NCBI RefSeq assembly: GCF_004210375.1 | Contig: NC_134827.1 | Coordinates: forward strand, 98,116,672-98,180,671 | Direction of reading: 5' to 3' | Length of the DNA: 64,000 nt | Source of the DNA: Tachypleus tridentatus | Taxonomy: Eukaryota; Arthropoda; Merostomata; Xiphosura; Limulidae | Shown: positions 30,270 to 42,200 of the stretch, one piece after another | Numbering within the stretch: the first letter of the stretch is position 1 | Layout of the letters: the number at the start of each line of letters is the position of its first letter | Position numbers and translations under genes: made by a program | The notes under the pieces: model-generated | The model's input: only the letters and a program-made list of their open reading frames with translations | The model's database searches: none | What the model was told of the DNA's origin: nothing

Positions 30270-30396
30270 ATTTTTTTTTTTTTTTAACTAAGCACAAAGC
30301 TACACAATGGGCTATCTGGGCTCTACCCACCACGGGTATCGAAACCCGGTTTCTAGCGTTGTAAGTCCGCAGACATACTGCTGAGCCACTGGGGTC
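30270..30396 (-). mobile_element. SINE family B, best copy
   Basis: Poly(T), then AAGCACAAAGCTACACAATG, CGGGTATCGAAACCCGG (box B on the minus strand) and CTGAGCCACTGGGGTCC. It is a tRNA-derived element with poly(A) tail and a length near 127 bp. Confidence 0.82.
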
Positions 30397-30816
30397 CCTT
30401 TGTTTCGAAGCATGTAACTTTTAATTCATATTTATCAGTATTATGAGCTGGGTGGTGTTAAATTTTCAAATCACATATGAAATGCAGTACACGTATAATC
30501 CGCCTTTTCATTAATCCCGATTTATTTCTGCCCATGTCCGGGGGTGTGCGGAGAGAAGTTTGATATGATAGTGAACATACGTTTAGGCTTAATGTAATGG
30601 TTAATATTGGCAAAGTTATGCAGAATAAGAGACCATCCTCAACAGTCATGACACTTGAAATTATTTTAGACAGAATTAGAGTAAATTAATCTTCGAAATA
30701 CTTCCCCCCTTTATTAGTTATATTTTTGTGCCCATAATACGAAGCGATAGGCGCGCGTATACCCACTTTAAATTTCTACTCAGAGTATCTACCAATCTAC
30801 CCTCAAATTAAAACTA

Positions 30817-32289
30817 TACTCTTCAAAATAAGAAACGCAAAAGGGATATTTTTTTATTATTTTAAAGAGAAATATATGTAATAACGTTACAAGCTCAGAG
30901 TATGTGATGTTACACGTGTTAAGGCACTGATTGTCAGACCAAAATGACAATAAAAGTTGTGCACTTTTAAAACGGAGGAAAACATCGGATTTTTCGCCAA
31001 AACGCATGCGTGGCCAATAAATTTGTTTGAGAGATCTGCATGTTCTGCAAGTGCAACATGTGCAAAATTCCTATAAAAGTGACGGGTTCTCGGTTTCCAT
31101 AGCACAGTGTTAAGCCACCGATACGCAATACAGTTACGCCAAGACTGACTGAAGCACAACGCAACAACGCCATTGGTCGCTTAGAAGCAGGCGAATCTCG
31201 ATCATATGTTGCCAGAGCTGTGAATGTCCGCCCAAGCACCATCACAAGGCTATGGAATCGTCACCAACAACATGGATCAACTTGTGACCGTCCACGATCT
31301 GGCAGACCTCGTGTGACCACGCCCGCACAAGATCGCTACATCCGGTTACGTCACCTTCAGGATAGGACCATCACTGCGACGTCTACTGCCTCAACCATAC
31401 CAGGGCTGCGTAGGATTTCCGATCAGACCGTATGCAACCGTCTACGAGATGCAGAAATCCGACCTCAACCTCCAGTCAGAGGCGTCATCTTCACCCAGCA
31501 AAATCGTCAAGCACGGCTGCAGTGGTGCTCGGGCACATCGGGTATGGCCTCATCGACGATGGAAGCATGTTTGTTTCAGCGATGAATCACGTTTTATGCT
31601 TTGTAGGCAGGATGGAAGGACCCGTGTTTACCGTCGCCGAGGTGAACGTTTTGCAGCAAACTTGTGCAGGAAGTTGACAGGTTTGGTGGTGGCAGCGTCA
31701 TGATGTGGGCTGCCATCGCCTACAATGCCAGAACAGACCTTTTACACATTCGAGGGAATCTTACGGCTCAACGATACGTCGACGAGATTCTTAGGCCCCA
31801 TGTGCAACCCATCATGATGAACGTCAACGATGTTTTTCAACATGACAACGCCGTCCTCACACAGCCCGACTCACCACTGTCTTCTTGAGACACCACAACA
31901 TCAACGTTCTTCCCTGGCCCTCCAGATCACCAGATTTAAGCTCCATTGAACACCTTTGGGACAAGTTGCGACGGCGACAGCCTCAACCGCAGACTCTACC
32001 TCAGCTTGCAGCCTGAGTGGACAGCCATTCCACAGGATGTGATTCGTCATCTCATCGCTTCCATGGGCAGGAGATGCCAAGCAGTTATTGATGCTCACGG
32101 GGGGGCATACTCGTTATTGACGTTGAGTGACGTTAAACTTCAACTAGTGAGCGTGGATTTCGCCTTTGCAGACTTTGGATGTTCAGCAGTGAATGTGCAA
32201 AGTTTCACACATGTCATACAGAACTACCCGAAATAAACTTAACAATTTGTCTCATATTTTGCCTTTTGCGTTTCTTTTTTTGAAGAGTA
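30817..32289 (+). mobile_element. Tc1-like transposon with intact ends
   Basis: Length 1473 bp. The ends TACTCTTCAAAATAAGAAAC and (reverse complement) TACTCTTCAAAAAAAGAAAC match over about 29 bp, with TA on both sides (30815-30816, 32290-32291). It carries a damaged transposase gene. Confidence 0.95.
31136..32110 (+). pseudogene. Tc1-family DD34E transposase, frameshifted
   Basis: The expected start is ACG instead of ATG (31136). The N-terminal paired-like domain reads LTEAQRNNAIGRLEAGES and RPSTITRLWNRH. The catalytic motifs all survive: FSDESRF, VFQHDNA and DLSSIEHLWDKL. The frame changes near 31540, 31670 and 31860, so no protein is made. Codon use and GC are higher than in surrounding DNA. 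Confidence 0.9.
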
Positions 32290-32372
32290 TATTTTTTGCA
32301 GGGTTAGAATAATCTACGAAACCTTGTTCCAATATATCAATAGAGATTTTACGTCCTAAGACTAAAACTGTA

Positions 32373-32445
32373 ATTGGATTTGAAATTATTCAAGAGATGA
32401 TGGACCTGTCAACTAAAACTTTGTACTTGAAAAACAATAACAACC
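32373..32445. repeat. Dispersed repeat piece, also at 44392-44460
   Basis: TTATTCAAGAGATGATGGAC and CAACTAAAACTTTGTACTTGAAAAA recur at 44392-44460 (TTGTTCAAGAGATGACAAAA and onward). The family is not recognised. Confidence 0.6.
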
Positions 32446-32654
32446 AAAACTAAAGTGATTCTACGAGGCATTATACTGCACCTCAAAAGGTCTGTTTAAT
32501 TTTCACAAACAACGATACATTATCCTCTTGAAGTTACTTAACAATATTATTATAATTTATAATATTACGATAATATTCATTCTATTGGTTTTTATAAGTG
32601 TACTTCATATTATTCCATTTTTTACTTAGTGTCACAATAAAATGGACATTGTTG

Positions 32655-32770
32655 TTTTAAATTAAGCACAACGCTACACAATGGGCTGTCTGTGCTTTGC
32701 TCACCACGGGTATCGAAACCCGGATTTTAGCGTTGTAAGACCACAGACATACCCCTGAGCCACTGGGGGA
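32655..32770 (-). mobile_element. SINE family B
   Basis: AATTAAGCACAACGCTACACA, GGGTATCGAAACCCGG and CCTGAGCCACTGGGGG are present. A second, shorter family B piece follows directly (32771-32849), so this is a tandem pair. Confidence 0.78.
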
Positions 32771-32849
32771 GCTCATAAACCTACACCGTGGGCTGTGTTC
32801 TGCTCATCACGGGTATGGAAACCCGATTTTCAGCGGTGTGTTACTGGGG
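32771..32849 (-). mobile_element. SINE family B, partial second copy
   Basis: ACCTACACCGTGGGCTGTG, ATCACGGGTATGGAAACCCG and TGTTACTGGGG. The region between box B and the end is shortened. Confidence 0.55.
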
Positions 32850-33144
32850 ACAAAATTGACATGTAAAGGCATTAATTTTACCTACGAAATTGGTGGGAAA
32901 CGTATTAATAAGATATGCTAGACGTTGAAGGCAGTAGTATGTTGGAGATCTGAGGTTGTGTATGATCCTATGAAGTTGCGCTGTGCATTGTCAAATGAAT
33001 GGTTTTCTTATAAAACCAACTGGCACAGAAAGGCTGCTCAACTGTTGCAGTTTAACGCAAGTCTTTACAGTCATTCTGAAAACAGTGCACATGATCTAAC
33101 TGTTTAGTTGATGTACTACCCGCATTTCAAAAACAGGCGGGAAA

Positions 33145-33315
33145 ACCATAAAATGTCTCTTACACAAACGTATGTTGTAACAGTGAGTGAAACATTCTGA
33201 TACAATAAAACTAAATATAATTTTTTTACATAAATTTTATATAAAACTAAATATAAAATGTTTCTTACACAAACGTTTGTTGTAACAGTGAGTGAAACAT
33301 TCTGATACAATAAAA
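33145..33315. repeat. Imperfect tandem duplication, about 106-bp period
   Basis: CTTACACAAACGTATGTTGT plus GTGAGTGAAACATTCTGATA occurs at about 33158-33207 and again at about 33264-33313. Confidence 0.75.
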
Positions 33316-33849
33316 ATTTCGCACTCAAACTTAGTGTACATAAAGACGTGTATTCCAAAACTTTATATAATGAAGAATTGATTTTACCATATCAGTACAA
33401 ATCAAAAGACCCTTATATCTGTTGTTTGTTATTTTAAGTTTCTGTCTTGATATTTAACGGCAACATATAGGTAAAAGCATTTTTTACCAATCAAAAAATA
33501 CATCTTTATTTCTTTCAGGATGGATTATGATAAATGAACGTGTGCCTGCAAAATGAGTACAGTATTATACAAGTTAACAAAAAAATGTGTTAAACTGCTT
33601 CCCGTAGAGATAAAAATACAACGATTATTATTGGATCGATAAGTTTTAGAAATGATTGCAAACGTCAGTTTAACGATATATTAAATTTAAAAAGGTGAGA
33701 AGTGCCTAAGTAAATTAAACTCCTAGTTCAATGTGTTGCTGTGAAAAAATCTATTAAATCTTTCATTACAATTAGAGTTAATAGTAAACACATTATTTGA
33801 CATTTGATATGTTCAATACATTGATTTATTTTACTATTAATAAATATAA

Positions 33850-34080
33850 TCCAACATCTAAGCACGCCCTCTACATTCCTACGCTCAATTACGCAACTTA
33901 CTATCGGCCAGTTACCTTTCTTTCTTTCTTTGTGAACCTGACTATGGCCGAAGAAGGTCGAAAAGTTGTTCGATCCTCTATATCGTGCTTTCTCTACCCA
34001 TACCAGCCCTTTATTACATATACAATATGTTTTAAAAGATACTTCGTACAGCGTACCAAATTGGCAACGTGAACTACTAG
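33850..34080 (+). repeat. Penelope-like tail motif, copy 3
   Basis: CAATTACGCAACTTACTATC, CCTGACTATGGCCGAAGAAG, GTCGAAAAGTTGTTCG and CTTTCTCTACCCATACCAGC. The order of boxes matches copies 1 and 4. Confidence 0.5.
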
Positions 34081-34434
34081 TACTTTGAGATGGCTTACAC
34101 AAACTGTATATTACTGAATATAGTTCGTTTTACAAAACTTAAACGATTAATATATATATATACACACAGAGATGTATTTGTGAATGGCTAATATATTCAC
34201 TAATACTGTCAGATATCATAAATAGAGACAAGTCTTCCATACAAATACATTTATGCGATGTAACAAACACTGCCTCAGTAGACGTCCTCATGAAACATGA
34301 GTGGTATCACGTGAAAACAGCTTCAAGTTTACAAATACTACTGAAATGCACTTCTGGATTGGTTTGCTGGGTCCAAACAACAATTATCTATAAGATCAAT
34401 AGTTATTCTTGACTCTGTTTCTCAACACCATAAC

Positions 34435-34535
34435 AAAATGGGGTAATAATGACCAAAGAAGGTCGAAACGTTGTTCGCTCCTCTACATAGAGCTTTCTCT
34501 ATCCATACCAGCTGTTTTACAAATATAAAATGCAG
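34435..34535 (+). repeat. Penelope-like tail motif, copy 4
   Basis: AATGACCAAAGAAGGTCGAA, ACGTTGTTCGCTCCTCTACA and CTATCCATACCAGCTGTTTT. It is a close relative of copy 3, about 500 bp away in the same orientation. Confidence 0.5.
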
Positions 34536-34549
34536 TAATAACGGCCACC

Positions 34550-36940
34550 TTTGCTCTAAGCGCAATTTTCAACAGTTTACATGCATGTCATAACAAAATC
34601 AAAAGGTTTTTAAATGAACCCTGTTTTATTATAATTATCACCTCTAGTTAAGGCAAAGATTGAACCTTTTTTTTTTTTTTTCAGACACAAAAAAATACTA
34701 TCCTTGTTCTTGAGGGGGACACTTTGACAGTAAGGTTGGACAAAAATGGATCCTCGAAAGAGTAAAACTATCCCCATGTAATCCATAACACCTACAATTC
34801 ATAGTAAACGTAGCATTTGCAAACTTCATTTAAATTAACTGAATCAATACATATGTTGCTGAAAAGTATTGCTAAAGTCTTATGCCTTGTAAAAAAGAAT
34901 GGGGTACTAATATGGGATAAGACAGGCTCTTATCCTAAGCCACTCACTGTAAAAAATAAGTAGAGTTGAACTATATCCTTTAACAGCATACTCATCTATC
35001 TATAATTCCTCATTGTGTGAATTCAATAAAGTATTTACACTGTAACCACGTAAAGAGACAAAACAAAGTGCTTACCACAGTTCTTCTTGCAGCACGTTTA
35101 TGAACAGTGCCGCATAAGTAACAGTTATACATAATTCCTTGTAGATGGAAGCATGATGTAACTGTTGATTTACACAGGTGGCCATTCTACTAAAGCACAC
35201 TGACTGAACTCACTTTCCCGAATAAGGAATTACTTAAAGGTTTCAAAAGGATAACAGATAACATTTGAGAAACAAAAGGTAAATGTTTGAAATGCATCTT
35301 TTTTGGGGTAAAAAAACAAATGGTGTATACTTACGAGAAAATACGACTATTAAAATTTACACAGTGCTTATTATGAAGGTTAATTTTGTAATGATTGTTC
35401 ATTACCGATGTTTAGAATCTTAGAAAAATCAATGTTTTGATTATACTTTTGGACAAAAACTGTACAATATAAACACCACAGAAATAATCCTTTGATAATA
35501 ACCAATCAATATGAATAAATAAATAAAATGTACAAATCCACTTACATATTACATTTAATAACTTTATCATACAGTGATAACATCTTGTGTTAGAAATCAA
35601 TAAAGCATGGGGAATTTCAATAGTTAAGAGGTGTTTGGACATAGCTGCTATGAGAAAAACAGACACACTGACTGTAAAACAATATATTAACATAATAAAA
35701 CTATTTTACACTGATAATAATAAACAGATTGAATAACAGCGATCGTCCACCCAATATTTTAACGTCTATGGTGAATATGAAGTAAAATAACACTGAATAC
35801 ATTTTAAATTTTTTAAAATATTATAGTTCGATAATTTGTTAGTTTTGTTTTCAAATTTGTTTATGGTTTCTCATTTACCACCAAGTTTGAAAAGTTTTAG
35901 CAACTATTATTCCTCAGACACAGTAAATAACTTAAATTAATAATAAATAAAAGGTTTTAAGAATACAGCATACTACTTGAATTATGACCAATTTGTAAAA
36001 TCACAATTTCATTTTAATATTAGTTTTAAAGAAATGGTAATTTATGTTCTTATCTTACCATCAAATGTGAAAACTATAATAATATAGCTTTAAAGCCACT
36101 TTTTAAAAGACAAAATTATTAGTAAGTCATAAAATTATTTACATCCTAAAAACTGTTTTGTTAACGCTAAAATTTATAAAGCAATCAAAATATAAAAACA
36201 CTAAACCTTAAAAATTCGTATTAGATGTTTAAAAATGTTATGAGTTTAGGTTAAATCATACAAATAACAAACCACATTAGGCACTAACCCTAGTACAATT
36301 ATTTTTCTAATAACTGAACTTAAGTCTCTCAAACACACACACACACACACACACACACAAAGATGCTTTATGAAACTGCAAAACTAATTTGTCTATCTAT
36401 TCAATATGTTTTATCTATTAAAATAACCTAGTAAGTTTCATGAGGTTTCATAGTGAGCAAATGCGATTACAAACAAACAGTGATATCAATATTTGATAAT
36501 AGGCCTTAGAAGCATAATATGTTATGATATTTGATTATAAAAATAACAACCTGCAACATAAACATATAGTTTTGGATTTTAGATACAATAATATGAGCTA
36601 TCTTGAATTACATTAAGAGGATACAGAACTCAGAAGTTTAGTTAGGTTGTGATTCCAACTATACAATGAATACCATGTACTCTCTCTTTCTTTGAAAAGC
36701 TCGTTATACAATAATATTTTAAATAAATAATTTGCTTTTAAAGCAATTTTGTTCAGTTAAAAATGTCATGACATTAAAACATAAAAATGCCTTTCACCAA
36801 AATTCCATACATTTTACACAGTTTATAACTTTAAATAAAACAACAAAAGACACGCTGTATAATAAGCAGTAACAAATACATCATTGCAATAGACACATTA
36901 CAATCCCGTAATGTTTACAACCTGTCATACTGACCATAAA
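34550..36940. other. Intergenic sequence without recognised genes
   Basis: AT-rich sequence. The open stretches are short and show no similarity I can name. Only low-complexity runs stand out: poly(T) at about 34668-34681 and the AC microsatellite. Confidence 0.6.
36333..36359. repeat. (AC)13 microsatellite
   Basis: An uninterrupted AC run of about 27 bp. Confidence 0.9.
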
Positions 36941-36952
36941 ATTGCCTTTTTA

Positions 36953-37471
36953 CAGTGGAGCGCCGTTAAGCCGCGGTATTTGGGGGTTAATCTGCTTAAC
37001 CGCGGCTTAAACCTTTGTGTAAAATTGAGGAAGCTACTGGTACATCATCATCAATGGAGTGATTTCTATTGGGTTTGTGACCAATATTTATACAATTCCA
37101 CAAAAATATCGGATTATCGAATTAAAAATACTTTAATTATTGATCACTTTTTTCACGGATTTACCGCGGATTAACTTTAATGTATGGAGAGGTGTGATTC
37201 GGTAACAATGGTAGCCTCCATAAAGCTGACATAGAGAGCGGATAAGGTAGATTAACGGTCGATTTCTATTAGAATATATTTTATTTATTTCCCAAATTAA
37301 AGCAAATCCTTTTTAAATATCCCCTTGAAGTTATAAAGACAAGGAGAGTGTGAGAAACTTTAAAAAGCCAGGTAGTAGATTTAATACATCAAACATTTGG
37401 GGACAAGACTTGCTACAGCGGCTTAAGCGATTTCGCGGTTTACTAATCCGCGGCTTAATGGCGCTCTACTG
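36953..37471. mobile_element. Pogo/Tigger-type MITE, 519 bp
   Basis: The ends CAGTGGAGCGCCGTTAAGCC and (reverse complement) CAGTAGAGCGCCATTAAGCC are flanked by TA at 36951-36952 and 37472-37473. TTAAGCCGCGG or TTAACCGCGG variants recur inside both ends. The TA target plus CAGT start fits the pogo branch of Tc1/mariner. No transposase is encoded. Confidence 0.85.
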
Positions 37472-37689
37472 TATTTAAGGCTGACAATTAAATAGTTGTA
37501 GTTTATTGGAAATAAAATACCCAATAAATTGTATACGATCTCATAATGCACTTTCATTTTCCAACCACAGTATATTTTCTTTTCCTTATGTTCAACACTT
37601 CTGAACTCTGAAAACTGACTTCTTTTCTAGGTACTTCAAAGACCTTTAACAAAAATTCAAAGTGGCTTGTGTGTTTTATGGTTCCAGGA

Positions 37690-37809
37690 TGCCCCTTTCA
37701 TGTACTCACATACTTTGTGAAAAAAAAAACATTTATCCTGCTCGAATTGCCCCTCTCATGTACTCACATACTTTGTAAAAAAAAAACAACATTTATCCTG
37801 CTCGAATTG
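37690..37809. repeat. Tandem duplication, about 61-bp unit
   Basis: TGTACTCACATACTTTGT, poly(A), ACATTTATCCTGCTCGAATTG repeats twice with few differences. Confidence 0.85.
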
Positions 37810-38550
37810 TGTCCAGAAATAACAATTTATACCACTTAAATCAACAAAAACTTTGCACCACCGCAATGAAGTCAGAACACGAAAATGAGTTACCACAATT
37901 CAGATGGCAGTATCATTCTATTATTAACGTTTAACATCATGAAATCATTTTGAGTATAAAGCAGCAATGTCCCATGAAAAACAAAGACAAATACTACAAA
38001 CATTTGTGTCATAATTAACAAATTATGTAACTGCATGAACTTAACATCTACCAGAAATTCAAAGTAAAATGATATGTACTTCTATTAAATGTCCATGGAT
38101 AAACTCATAAGGTCTGATGGTTGGAGAGATTCTTTCACCTTTGATGACTGAGTTATAAATGGTAAAAAAATTTCTAGCCACTTTATATATATACATACAG
38201 CAACAAATACTTTGTGAACCTACCAATCATGTAAAAAAAAGTGGATTCTTACAATTTTAGAAAGAGCATGAGAGGGCAAGATTTGTAACCAAATAAAGTA
38301 ATGGGTGAATATGAAGGAAGAAGTTGTTCTGAAACACAAAGATGGCATATGACATGAAACACAGAAAGAAGTAAAAGATGGATTGAAAAAAGAAATAGAT
38401 AAATTATGGAAACTTGCATTATTGTTTAATTGTTCGTGTATGTGAAATGAAATAAAGTAAAACCAATATTCATACAGAGAATGGACCTAAAAATGTAGTA
38501 CATGATATTCACAAAGTTTACATACTTGGTGTCTACATCAAACTTTCATT
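37810..38550. other. Intergenic sequence between the pogo-like MITE and CEP41
   Basis: AT-rich, with no ORF of note. The distal CEP41 3' UTR may reach into it, depending on which poly(A) signal is used. Confidence 0.5.
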
Positions 38551-38552
38551 AG

Positions 38553-38650
38553 TTTATTTAATACTGTTTGTGAGTTGGCATTTATTTCATTTGTTGTTTA
38601 AGTTATCTGAATTACGTCAATTTTCTCGAAACAAGTAGCACATTTTTATT
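38553..38650 (-). other. Candidate CEP41 poly(A) signals
   Basis: AATAAA occurs on the minus strand at 38645-38650, 38581-38586 and 38553-38558, about 600-690 nt past the CEP41 stop. Which one is used cannot be told from sequence. Confidence 0.3.
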
Positions 38651-39243
38651 ATTTTAGAAATTGATGCTAATACCTAAATTGCTTGTGTTTTAAGTATTAT
38701 TAAATACTCATTTTAGTTACAAAGTTACCAAAAAAATAAAATGAAAATCATCTGATTACTGAACTAAAGCATCTTATTGTCTTAACAAATTTGTAGAAAA
38801 AAAAACATATCTCACTTACAATTTCAAACTTTAAATGATACAGTGTGTGACAGTAATAAAACATACAATTTGACCTATGAATGGCATATCCTTGCTTTGG
38901 TGAAAAGGAAATAAAAACTTATTCATTCAGGATTCATAGATATCACAGAATTTCTATATATGTCTGTTTAAACGCCCAGACACTTCAGATACTCTTTTAC
39001 ATTTGTATTTTTCAAATATTTGTTTGTTAAACAAGCAGTATATCTGAATATTTAAATCAATAGTTCATTCTAAATAATGAGGAATATAAAACCCTGGTTT
39101 ACAAATACGTGAATTTCTTTTTGGTTACTAAAATTATTCATTTTTAGTATATTTTTTTTAATGTTCAAAGGACTATCTTTTTCAGTTGAATACTTCTGTT
39201 CTTGCTCTGATTTAGTTTACATGATTCTAATTACACAAGTATA

Positions 39244-42200
39244 TTATTTCCATGGTTTAGGTCTTCCAGGAACTCTATGAGCATTTACAACACCTGATTG
39301 TTTGTCAACATTCATCACTGTAGAGGGTGTAATGGTTCGAGACTGAGAATACACTGAAGGACCTGAAACAGTGAAATCAGAGGAAACTTTCAACAAAACT
39401 ATCATGAAGTAGTCCTTGCAAATAAAACACTAAGTAAAAACAAACAATCCAAACTATCATGAAGTAGTCCTTGCAAATGAAACACTAAGTAAAAACAAAC
39501 AATCAAAACTATCATGAAGTAGTCCTTGCAAATAAAACACTAAGTAAAAACAAACTATCATGAAGTAGTCCTTGCAAATAAAACACTAAGTAAAAACAAA
39601 CTATCATGAAGTAGTCCTTGCAAATGAAACACTAAGTAAAAACAAACAATCCAAACTATCATGAAGTAGTCCTTGCAAATAAAACACTAAGTAAAAACAA
39701 ACAATCAAAACTATCATGAAGTGGTCCTTGCAAATAAAGCACTAAGTAAAAACAAACAATCTAAACTATCATGAAGTAGTCCTTGCAAATAAAACACTAA
39801 GTAAAAACAAACAATCAAAACTATCATGAAGTAGTCCTTGCAAATAAAACATTAAATAAAAACAAACAATCCAAACTATCATGAAGTAGTCCTTGCAAAT
39901 GAAACACTAAGTAAAAACAAACAATCCAAACTATCATGAAGTAGTCCTTGCAAATAAAACACTAAGTAAAAACAAACAATCAAAACTATCATGAAGTAGT
40001 CCTTGCAAATAAAACACTAAGTAAAACAAACTATCATGAAGTAGTCCTTGCAAATAAAACACTAAGTAAAAACAAACAACCCATTAACAAATAGGTATTT
40101 ATGCATTTATAGTTATTTTGCACAAACTTTTATCACCACAACAATAAAAGTTCTAAAACCAAATATATTGAAGGTCCCTCCAAAATATTGTATTTCTTTA
40201 AACCATCTAGACAAGGTAATCTATCATTAGTTCCTATAATTATTTCTCATCAAGTCTAAAACGTAATTTCTGAAGGCATTACTGTTAACTTTGCAACAAA
40301 ATAAATTTATTATAGACACACAGACAAACCAAATTAATTTTCTACATGGTGAATTTATTTTATTTATTTGGTGTTTCACTGTGGCCTTGGAGAAAAAAGT
40401 GTGATAAATATTTTTTATGCAATTTTTAGCCACATTAGTTTAGTTAATTTTTAAACTGGTGTTCACAAGTTACACAATGAAAAGATTTTTAGCATGCAAC
40501 AGAACAACAACAAAAATTGAATTTAGAAAAACAAACAAAGAAATACACAATCCAGTAATCATGCTGAGATAGAACGATGAATAATCTTTTACACACAATT
40601 CTTCAAGTTTCTACTTACAAATTCAAATTGATTTATTTGTGCTAACCTTATAATATTCATTTTCCAGAATTCTATAAGCTCATCGTGAGTTTTTTTTGTA
40701 TTTATGTATCTTGTACACATGCACATCAAGAACATTTTCACACACTATTATTGAAGCAAGCTACCAAGAAATGTTACCTAACTGCACACTTCAAACAAAT
40801 CCTTCTGCTAATCTCTAAATAAATTAAAATTGTGATTACAATAAAAATTATGAACTGTAAAACTAAATTCTAAATGAATGAAAACTGTGGTTACCAAAAA
40901 AAATTATGATCTATAAAAACAATTCTAAATAAATTAAAATTGTGGTTACAAAAAAATTATGAGCTATAAAACTAAATTCCAAATAAATGAAAACTGTGGT
41001 TAACAAAAAAGAAATTATGAGCTATAAAAACAATTCTAAATAAATGAAAACTGTGGTTACAAAATAAATTATGAACTGTAAAACTAAATTCTAAATGAAT
41101 GAAAACTGTGGTTACCAAAAAAAATTATGATCTATAAAAACATTTCTAAATAAATTAAAATTGTGGTTTCAAAAAAATTATGAGCTCTAAAACTAAATTC
41201 CAAATAAACAAAAACTGTAGTTACCAAAAAAATTATGTGATATAAAACTAAATTCCAAATAAATGAAAACTGTGGTTAACAAAAAGAAATTATGAGCTAT
41301 AAAAACAATTCTAAATAAATAATAACTGTTGTTACAAAAAAAAAAAAGAGTTAACAAAACAGTTTCCAAACACAGACTGAAGTTAATAAGTTTTTAAACA
41401 TAAGGAAGATATTAAGTTAATAAGTTTTTAAACATGAGGAAGGCATTAAGTTAATAAGTTTTTAAACACAAAGAAGATATTACCAATTTAATATTTTTTC
41501 CTATCATTTTACATAACCAAAATTAACAAATTAATACAGACTAATTATTGTCTTCAGGTGTTAACTTCTGGGCCTAAGACATTATTTAGTTTTATTCAGA
41601 TAATGTGATCACAAACATGGTTTCATTAGAAAGTTATGTAGAATGTTCTGGTAAATATGACAACCTTAAGAAGTGTATTTGTTTGTTTTTGAAACTTGCG
41701 GAAAACTGTGTGAGGGCTATCTGCTCTAACTGTGATCAATTTAGTAGTGTAAGACTAGAGGGAAGGCAGCTAGTCATCACCACCCACCACCAACTCTTGG
41801 GCTACTCTTTTACCGATGAATAGTAAGACTGACCGTAACATTATAATGCTCCCACGGCCAGAACATTGAGCATGTTTGGTGTGATGAGGATTTGAACCTG
41901 CAACCCTCAGACTGCAAGATGAGTGCCCTAACCACTTGACCCTGCCAGGCCACCTTGAGAAGTACTGTAGCAAATGTTACAACAGTAAACCCAAATAATA
42001 CTATATTTACTGTTATGACATTTTGTCTTAAACATTAGTATATACAATTGTAAAGAAACAAAGTATACAAACTACATGTATTTCCACAGGGTTTCCGAGT
42101 GTTCTGTTTTACGATAAAATAAAACCATAATTAAAGTCACAAATTTTTATTTCTTGCTTTTCAAGTTAATGTGTTATGCTGTGTTGTAGCCAAGAGACTG

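Noticed and set aside
33728-34102. ORFs of 124 codons (minus) and 91 codons (plus)
   Set aside because: Both run through the Penelope-like tail repeat, which also occurs elsewhere, so the reading frames are incidental.
36911-37174. 87-codon plus-strand ORF
   Set aside because: It crosses the border of the pogo-like MITE at 36953, so it cannot be an old conserved gene.
40660-40700. Minus-strand LTHDELIEFW as a missing CEP41 exon
   Set aside because: There is a possible donor (GTTAGC), but no polypyrimidine tract or convincing acceptor upstream; chance similarity.
41545-41580. Minus-strand KLTPEDNN after an AG, as a missing CEP41 exon
   Set aside because: It resembles the FTPEDL block of CEP41, but it hits a stop after eight residues and has no usable donor.
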